NCBI RefSeq assembly: GCF_902459465.1
Contig: NC_047080.1
Location: forward strand, 8,778,866-8,842,865
Length of the DNA stretch: 64,000 bases
Origin: Asterias rubens
Lineage: Eukaryota > Echinodermata > Asteroidea > Forcipulatida > Asteriidae
Direction of reading: 5' to 3'
The translations under genes and the position numbers were made by a program. Within the stretch, counting starts at the first letter, position 1; the number at the start of each line of letters is the position of its first letter. Shown piece by piece: positions 56,391 through 64,000 of this stretch. The notes under the pieces were generated by a model that was not told the DNA's origin, did no database searches, and saw nothing but the letters and a program-made list of their open reading frames with translations.

Positions 56391-56821
56391 TCAAGCACTG
56401 AAACCGTAAATGCAATGATAGGCCTACCTACCAGAACAGTATGCCAACTTCTCGTTTTCTTCAGTAGAAAACCGGGACATGATATCCACACAACTATAGC
56501 CGTCAAAAGGCTGACTCGAAATGAGTCAACAAGATACACAGACCGATACTAACCCCCAACGCTGACTTCACACAAGCAAAATGTTACCGAATAATTTAGT
56601 CTCGTCTCACCAGTTATGTTCAGTATAACCCCGTTTTCACGTGTTTAAATAATAAGGCCTGGATAAAACAGATGGTGTAGCCATTACTTACCGTGTTTAT
56701 ATCAATATAATTCATCAACTTTTGACGTGCCCGTCTCGACTGATGGTTCGGGCAAATGTAATTCCTCATTTGAATGTGTTGGGTTTTTTTTTTTTTGGGG
56801 GGGGGGGTGGGAGGGTTGTGT

Positions 56822-57558
56822 ATTAAAGGCAGTGGACACTATTGGTAATTGTCAAAGACTAGCTTTCACAGTTGGTGTATCTCAACACATGCATAAAATA
56901 ACTAACCTGCGAAAATTTGAGATCAATCGGTCATCAAAATTGCGAGATATGAGTGAAAGAAAAACAACCCTTGTCACAAGAAGTTGTGTGCTTTCAGATG
57001 CTTGATTTCGAGATCTCAAGTTCTAAATCTGAGGTCTCGAAATCAAATTCGCGGAAAATTACTTCTTTCTCGAAAACTATGTCACTTCAGAGGGAGCCGT
57101 TTCTCACAATGTTTTATACAATCAACCTCTCCCCATTACTCGTCACCAAGTAAGGTTTTATGATAATAATTATTTTGAGTAATTACCAATAGTGTCCACA
57201 GCCTTTAAAGGCACTGAACACATTGGCGATTACCCGAAATAATCGAATAGCATAACAACTTATTTGGTAACGAACGAGCAGTGGAGAGCTGTTGCTGGTA
57301 TACAACATTGTGAGAAACGGCTCTCTCTGAAGTAATGGATTTTTTTGAGAAAGAGTTAATTTCTCACTCAACAAAAGACTTGAGGTCTGAAGCCTGAAGC
57401 ACCCGAAAGCACACAAATTTGTGCAACAAGGGTATTTTCCCACATTGTATTCTCTTGCAACCTCGATGACCAATTGAGTCCAAATTTTCACAGATTTGTT
57501 ATTCTATGCATATGTTGGGATACACCAAGTGAGAAGACTGGTCTTAGACAATTGCCGC
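56822..57558. mobile_element. Two adjacent ACTGGACAC-family MITEs
   Basis: The first (56822-57210) is complete and the second (57206-57558) is truncated; they meet at one CCTTTAAAGG junction. A C homopolymer follows at 57581-57600. Confidence 0.82.
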
Positions 57559-58079
57559 AGCTGCAAGAGAGAGGACAACCCCCCCCCCCCCCCCCCCCCG
57601 GGCGCAGTCCATCGTCAGTATTGACGGACGGATGCCTACTACTACAATGCCTTTAAGTTTGACATCTGACAAGAATACAAAAAAAAAAAAAAATAGCTTC
57701 TTCTTTTCTAATCAAATATTTCAGGTCAAATATCACCAAAATCAGACTGATATCCTAAATCAAATTAAACAATTTTTCTACGCCGAAGTCGTTGACAAAA
57801 CGTTAACACATTATTTTGGAAACTTAGTCATAACTAAATTATTGAAGAAATTCCACTGGCTTAATTGATGTTGAGGCTATTAAATATTATGTTAATGGAG
57901 AAGGTACACGCTACCATACAGTTCAATCAAACTTCAATGTCCCTGTAATTGAAATTTATTTGACCTATGACTACAAATACAAGTGCTACGTTACACAAGT
58001 ACAAATAATATGTCTACATTGCAAAAAAAAGGTTAAAAGGTAAACCATAGAAAGACAAAAGGGCAGATACTGAAATAAG

Positions 58080-58372
58080 TACACCATACATCACCAGGTA
58101 TCAATTTGTAGGTTACTTATAATTTTGTAAAACAAATGTTAATAATTTGTTTACTTTTGAGTTTTCTTAAGCATTTTTAAATTGTCTTCATTTTGTGCCT
58201 TGTGCACTTTTACTGTTTTGTTTTTATTTTTATTTCTGTTCTGCATTTTTGACTAGATTATCCTTTGTATCATTATGACTTGATGTACAAAATGTCAGCT
58301 AGTCAGCTTTTGGCTGCCATTGAGTCTTTTTTAATGAATAAACCATCAATGAATAAATGAATGAATGAGTGA
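58080..58372 (+). mobile_element. Probable retroposon 3' end
   Basis: T-rich stretch then ttttggctgccattgagtct and a tail of (GAAT)n-type repeats (aatgaataaatgaatgaatg). No coding frame. Confidence 0.4.
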
Positions 58373-59230
58373 AAAGGGTGAGTGAAGGACGGTTTGGGTT
58401 AGAATCCGTGTGCAGTTCACCGTCACATCTGGAGATTGTGGAACATAATGGCAGCCGAACCTGCAGAATCAGAGAGCTGCTTAATACAGTCTAAAATATT
58501 TCTGCTAAGCAGAAATGAGCTGGATACCAGTCACAGATTGTACTCGTGAGATGGTATTTTGACTGGTAACCATATTCTGGTAAGCATTTTTCAAGCAGTT
58601 CTATGAAATTGGGCCCTGATGGCGTTTCCAAAAACCCCATGAGCCTTTATTATTGATAATGCAAAATGTGTCACGTTTTTCAACATACCGAGAATTTGTC
58701 CCACACGCTCATAGTGACGTGTCTCCTTTTCTGCAAATTATAGTCTGCAACGTGTTCGTTTTCCCGCCTTTTCTCCGGACCAGTTCAAAAGTTTTCACAG
58801 GAACAATGCGTTGATTACAATAGCCATTACAATGCACATCCAAGGGGTGGTCCCACACTTTTAGGTGTCACAAAGTAACACGACGACAGCGACTGTCACC
58901 AATACCCAAAGTGACGGAATGTCAGCACACAATCGACAGCATTGAACCCTGCTTTTGCTTGTCGTGAACACTTGGGTATTAAACATAGTTGGTAAAGGAC
59001 AGGTTTGGAATAAAATGCAGGTATATGCCAGGTGCACCCAACCGTTAATAATATTATGTGGTATACAGAAGTACATGCTCCAGCTTTGCATCGCTATCAA
59101 CCATTGCTATGCACACATATTTTAATAGATGTAAATTTGTGTGTTTTTAATACATTTTTATGCATTACCTATCCCCATAAAAATACCCCACGCATTTCTA
59201 GAAATTTCAAGAATATTATGTATACCACAG
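58373..59230. other. Intergenic, one MITE fragment
   Basis: A decayed GCCCAATTTCAT-family element at about 58480-58616. Nothing else recognised. Confidence 0.45.
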
Positions 59231-59591
59231 CTTTAAAGGCACTGGACACTATTGATAATTACTCAAAACAACCGTAAGCATAATTTACTCGGTGTCGCGC
59301 AATGGAGAGATGTTGATAGTATAAAGCATTGTGCGAAACGGACCACTCTGAAGAAACGTCGTTTTGAGAAAGAAGTAATTTCTCAGTCAAAAAGTAAAAT
59401 ATTTCAGGCATGAAGCCTTTATAAGGCTATTGAAAGCACGTATAACAAGGTCGTTTATTCTTTAATTATTCTCTTGCAACTTCGATGACCAATTGAGTCC
59501 AATTCACAGATATTTTATGTTATACATGTTGGGATACATCAAGTGAGAAAACTGGTCTTTTACATTTACCAAAGGTGTCCAGTGCCTTTAA
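59231..59591. mobile_element. ACTGGACAC-family MITE
   Basis: Ends ttaaaggcactggacactat and aaaggtgtccagtgccttta. Confidence 0.83.
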
Positions 59592-59867
59592 GTTTGACCT
59601 TTGACACGGAGACCCGGGATATTGATGCATGGTTAACCTGTTTCGTATCCAACTTGCTGGTACTGTAAACAGACTTGTTCAATAATTAGTAAACCACTAC
59701 CAGTATTGGTTGACATGTTACAGTCAGTTGCTCAAGAGAATATAAGCTTTAAAAAGTAGCAACATTTTCTTGTATATGGAAAACGTGTGAGTTTTCACTG
59801 TGGTCCTTAATTCTGATTACAAAACTGTTGAACGTGTGCAAACCATGGCCAAGTTTCATGGAGCTGC

Positions 59868-60320
59868 TGAAAAGGCCATGGCATTTCACTAATCGTGGCT
59901 CGTCCATGAATGATAGACTGGGTGAAGTCTAACCAACACTGCTGCCACCTACCGCCCCCCCCCCATAAGCTTCGTTTCGAAAAGGCCATGAAATGGCATT
60001 TCACTAATCGTGGCTCGTCCATGAATGATAAACATTGAATATCGGTTTAAGAGGTACGCAGCTGCAAACAAAGCAATAAATAAATTGCACAAAGACTTAG
60101 TGAAGTCTAACCACCACTGCTGCTACCTAGAGTCCAAAAAGTCCCCCGTTAGCTGCGTTTCGAAAAGGCCATAATTTAATGGCATTTCAGTATTGAATCG
60201 TGGCTCGTCCATGAAAGATAAACATCGAAATACCGGTTCAAGAGGTACGCGGCCTGCAAAAAAAACAACACAATTGCACAAAAGACTTGGTGAAGTCTAA
60301 CACCACTGTCTCTACCAGCT
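59868..60320 (+). repeat. Three-copy tandem repeat
   Basis: Units share aatcgtggctcgtccatgaa, then ggtgaagtctaacc, then cactgctgccacct. The segment ggtaggtggcagcagtg (minus strand, about 59940) is CTCF-like. Confidence 0.85.
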
Positions 60321-61210
60321 GATGAACCGTGACTTCACCTAATATTAACATTTAAAAATAGATATCGACTATTGGTTCTGTATATTTGTAATGATAAATA
60401 TAACCCCTGTAGGCATGCAGTACCATTTTAATTTGAAAAGGGCCATTTGAGGAAAAATTAGGGTTTTATTTTATACCAATTAATTATAATGATGGGCTAA
60501 ATGACATGCATCCAGCAGTGCTGGGCCCAATTTCAAAGAGTTGCATGTGTTATAGCTAAGCACATCACAATATGCTTATCAGATTAAGGTTACCAACCAA
60601 AATATCATGTCACATGTACAATTTGTGACTGGTATCCTGCACATTTTTGCTTAGCAGAATAATTTGCAAAATCTTATCAAACATTGCTACATTTTTTACA
60701 ATCATGCTAAAATTAAACAAGGGACTCCAATTAAATTGCTGTCGTGTGTGACTAGACTGCTTATAAATAACCACATCCCTCATTAACAAGGAAATGTCAG
60801 ACGTCGCGTATTTTCTTAGTTCTAAAAAGAGATTTTGTCATTTTGAATCCCAGGCGAGCATGAAATAAGGAAATATTATTTACATGATTACATGGTTTTT
60901 TTAGGCCTATGTATTTACTGGCATTTATTTATTATGTTTAGTGTCACTGCTGAGGGATGTATTTTCCTGTTTCATAAAAAAAAGATCGTCTGATTTTGTA
61001 GCAGCCTAATATAGACCTTCGGTTGGCATGGCCGACCGAATTTCAGCAAACTAATCAATTGTGTTATTTTTGTTTTACAAAATTCAACATCTTCCGTGAT
61101 AATTCATGAGCTGAAGTATATCTTATGATAAAAAAAAATGTTTTTGATTTGCATTTATGGCTTTCCATATTATTTTTCCAACCTCGGTTGACAAAAACTT
61201 AGTTGTGGAA
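60321..61210. other. Intergenic, one MITE fragment
   Basis: A GCCCAATTTC-type fragment at about 60525-60680. No gene seen. Confidence 0.45.
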
Positions 61211-62283
61211 GTGTCATGGCTGAGCATGAGATAAAGCCATTGGACACTTTCGGTAAACAGAATTGTCCAAGGCCCGCACTACGTGTATCACAACTTATAT
61301 AGAAAATAACAAACCTGTGAAAATTTAGACTCAATTGGTCATCGGAGTGGGTAGAAAACAACGGGAAACCCACCCTTGTTTCCGCACGTTTCGCCGTGTC
61401 ATGACATGTGTTTAAAATAATTCCGTAATTCTCGATATCGAGAATTGATATTGTTTTAATGTTTTCTCAACAAGTAAAGCAATTCATGGAGTAATATTTC
61501 AAGAGAAGTCTTTCACCATTACCTTATGTAAACCCTGTAAGTTATTTGTAAATCTGTGAACGTTAAAACAAAATTCTGTTCCGAAAGTGTCCAATGGCTT
61601 TAAAGAGCACCGACTTCAAACACTGGTGTTTCTGTTCAGCAGAGTGTGGGTTGTAGTCCCAGCCGTGACACTTGTGTCCTTAAGCAACAAGACACTTCAC
61701 CATTGCTTCGTCCTTCGGATGAAACGTAAAGCTGTCGGTCAGTGTGTTGTGTTACGCATGTAAAATAACCCAGTGCATTTATCAAAAAGGGAATGGGTTC
61801 GCCCCGGTGTTCATGGTTTGATCGGCAGCATATTGCTGGGTGTCGTGGCCGAGTGGATAAGAGCACCGAATTCAAGCTCTGATGCTTCTGTTCAGCAGAG
61901 TGTGGGTTCGAATCCCGGTCGTGACACTAATTGTGTCCCTGAGCAAGACACTTAGATATAATTGCTTCTCTCCACCCAGGGGTAAATGGGTACCTGTGAA
62001 GGCAGAGATGGATCTTGTGATTGGTTTAGTCGAGTAACGCATATATTGCGCACAGGCTGTAAACTCCCCAGGGAGCTGAGGGGAAGGAATGATTTAAGGC
62101 CCAGTCTCGGGCGTGAAAAGCGCTATATCAAAACGGTCTATCACCTTGTTAACCATTACATGGTGCTTCAAATGAATATATCTCATACTTCAAAACGTAG
62201 CTCCACAGACATTGCAGGACAAAATACTGAGCGCTTTGATACGCCCTTATGGGATGTGATAAAGCACTCTATAAGATCCTAGT
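61211..62283 (+). mobile_element. SINE type 2 with two nested insertions
   Basis: SINE type 2 head and body are interrupted by a complete AAAGCCATTGG MITE (61232-61603, at a TTAA in the head) and by a type 1 SINE (61840-62134). Body sequence resumes at 62135 (caccttgttaaccattacat) and runs to the tail. Confidence 0.85.
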
Positions 62284-62452
62284 ATTTTCTGCTAGATTGC
62301 CCATTATACAACGACCTTAGGAATATTATGTTGGTTTATATTATTAATCAAGACAACGAATTTGACATTCTTGGGAAGGAGGATAGATTTAGGTTTTTGA
62401 TGGACACTCCTGATGAAGATTTAATTAATTGCGTTGCCAAGTATGTCTTTTG
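62283..62452 (+). pseudogene. LINE reverse transcriptase C-terminal remnant
   Basis: An open stretch reads YFLLDCPLYNDLRNIMLVYI through FRFLMDTPDEDLINCVAKYV, matching the FLL.CP.Y...R end of non-LTR reverse transcriptases. Cut off by the MITE that begins at about 62450. Confidence 0.75.
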
Positions 62453-62806
62453 GGTACTTTTTTCAAAATGTCCATAGATTTACATTAAACTTACAGGGTT
62501 TGAAGATAATGATAGTGGAAAGCTTCCCTTCAAATATTACTTACTGAGGTGCTGTAGTTTTTGAAAAATGAGTAAAGAAATGTCATGAAAATACGTTTGT
62601 AAATGATTAAAATAATTTTCGTCTCATGAGACGAAAATTATTTTCATGACATTGTTTTACTCATTTCCCAAAAACTACAGCACCTCAGCACGTAATATTT
62701 TCAGGGAAGCTTTCTACTATCATTATCTTCAAACTGTGTAAGTTTAGTGTAAATCTGTGGACATTGTGTTTTTTGTCCTACAAAAGTTACATAGACCCTT
62801 TAAAGA
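62450..62806. mobile_element. Foldback MITE with GTACTTTTTTCA/CAAAAGTTAC ends
   Basis: Inverted arms cgtctcatgagacgaaaatt near the centre; sister of 35826-36210. Confidence 0.8.
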
Positions 62807-63109
62807 AATACAACTGTGTGATGAGGCTTTACCAATGTATGTTTTTGTCCTAAGTTAACACTCCTAGCTTTTCCGTAGGACTTCTTCACTTCATTTTATT
62901 TTATATTATACTGATGTTACCCTCCCGAGGGTGCGAATTCCCCCCACCGAGGGTGCGAATCCCCCCCCCCAAACGACATTGCAATATTTTTTCCCTGCCG
63001 CTGTGATTGGCTCTTTCCGTCAGATAACGTCATCATGAAATTGGCCTGCTCTTTCACCAAATCATTGCAATGTCGTTTGAGGGAAAACAAATCGCCCCAG
63101 GGTGATAGG

Positions 63110-63610
63110 GTCTGGGTCGATTTCACAAAGGTAGTCCTTAATTAGGACTAGTCCTAGGCAATGCTAAGAGATAGGACTGGTCCTAAGTTAGAATGAGTTA
63201 CTGGGGTGGATTTCACAAAGGTAGTCCTAACTTAGGACTAGTCCTAGGCAATGCTAAGAGATAGGACTGGTCCTAAGTTAGAATGAGTTACTGGGGTGGA
63301 TTTCACAAAGGTAGTCCTAACTTAGGACTAGTCCTAGGCAATGCTAAGAGATAGGACCAGTCCTAAGTTAGGATGAGTTACTGGTCCTAACTTAGGACCA
63401 GTCCTATAATAATATAATAATAATATTTATTCGGGCAATCACATAAAATAGTCAACATTAAGGACTATCTCTTAGCATTGCTTAGGACTAGTCCTAAGTT
63501 AGGACTACCTTTGTGAAATCGACCCCTGGTCCTAACTTCCAGTCCTTTCTCTTATAGCATTGCCTAGGACTAGTCCTAACTTAGGACTGCCTTTGTGAAA
63601 TCCACCCCAG
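63110..63610. repeat. Tandem and inverted array of AGGACTAGTCCTA palindromes
   Basis: Three direct units of about 88 bp (gtggatttcacaaaggtagt, then taggactagtcctaggcaat) followed, after an (AAT)n spacer, by two inverted copies. Each unit contains several short perfect palindromes. Confidence 0.88.
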
Positions 63611-64000
63611 TTCCAGTAGTTGCGGAATAAAATAAAATACAATACAATACAAAGCAATTAGTTCCTGTGCATGTTGGGTCCAGGCGAATATGACATGAGG
63701 AAATGGGAATCGAATAGACCAGGTTGCATGTGCAGCTAGCATACCCGGTCGATTGCCTTGCAAAAAGCCTACCCATCGATACACCTAGATTTTATCGATA
63801 TTTATTTACTGCCTGCGCTCTGAAACACAATCACAACATCTGGTACAACTGTATACGTCACCACCACTCGGACTGTATTGTGTTACTTTCATACCAGTAC
63901 AAATAATATAGCGTGTCGTGTGCTATAGGTAAATATTACACAAATGCTATTACTATTAGGGTGAGGCTCTTCAGCGTATACATAATACTGTTAGTAGCTG
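63611..64000. other. Window end, nothing recognised
   Basis: A short run of aatacaatac repeats, then unremarkable sequence. Confidence 0.5.

Overview
This is nuclear DNA from an animal. It is AT-rich, its genes are split by GT-AG introns of 0.3-4 kb, and it is crowded with short foldback DNA transposons (many ending in TTAA) and tRNA-derived SINEs. The mix of a TTC16 orthologue, a monoamine-oxidase-like gene and these repeat families suggests a marine invertebrate deuterostome, most likely an echinoderm such as a sea star. That assignment is an inference; no species marker was seen.

Layout. (1) 150-10836, plus strand: the last nine exons of an unrecognised gene, 5' end outside the window, with a very acidic C-terminus (polyglutamate tract and a 33-residue tandem repeat). 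(2) 10.9-18.1 kb: intergenic DNA with foldback elements, an array of CCAAT-box repeats (13.4-14.2 kb), two tRNA-Cys(GCA) genes and a candidate promoter/5' leader near 17.0 kb. (3) 18139-30607, plus strand: a complete 11-exon TTC16-like gene, with a roughly 450-residue acidic N-terminal exon followed by the TPR body. A 215-bp tandem array follows it. (4) 34781-49945, possibly starting at 52809, minus strand: a 12- or 13-exon flavin amine oxidase of the MAO type. Every splice phase closes. (5) 53-64 kb: no convincing gene; nested SINEs, MITEs, LINE remnants and tandem repeats.

Exon joins were worked out by hand from splice consensus, reading-frame phase and remembered family sequence. For TTC16 and the MAO-like gene the phases are consistent from end to end, which is strong support.

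Notable points: the MAO-like protein has replaced the flavin-linking Cys, the active-site Lys and both aromatic-cage Tyr residues, and has no C-terminal membrane anchor. Several exon edges of that gene run directly into tandem arrays that copy the splice-site sequence. Two 147-bp foldback elements differing at one base, each carrying CTCF-like motifs, lie just past the stop codons of the genes on either side of TTC16. TTC16 also has one GC-AG intron and two RVxF-type PP1 docking motifs. No operon, CRISPR array or defence system is present.
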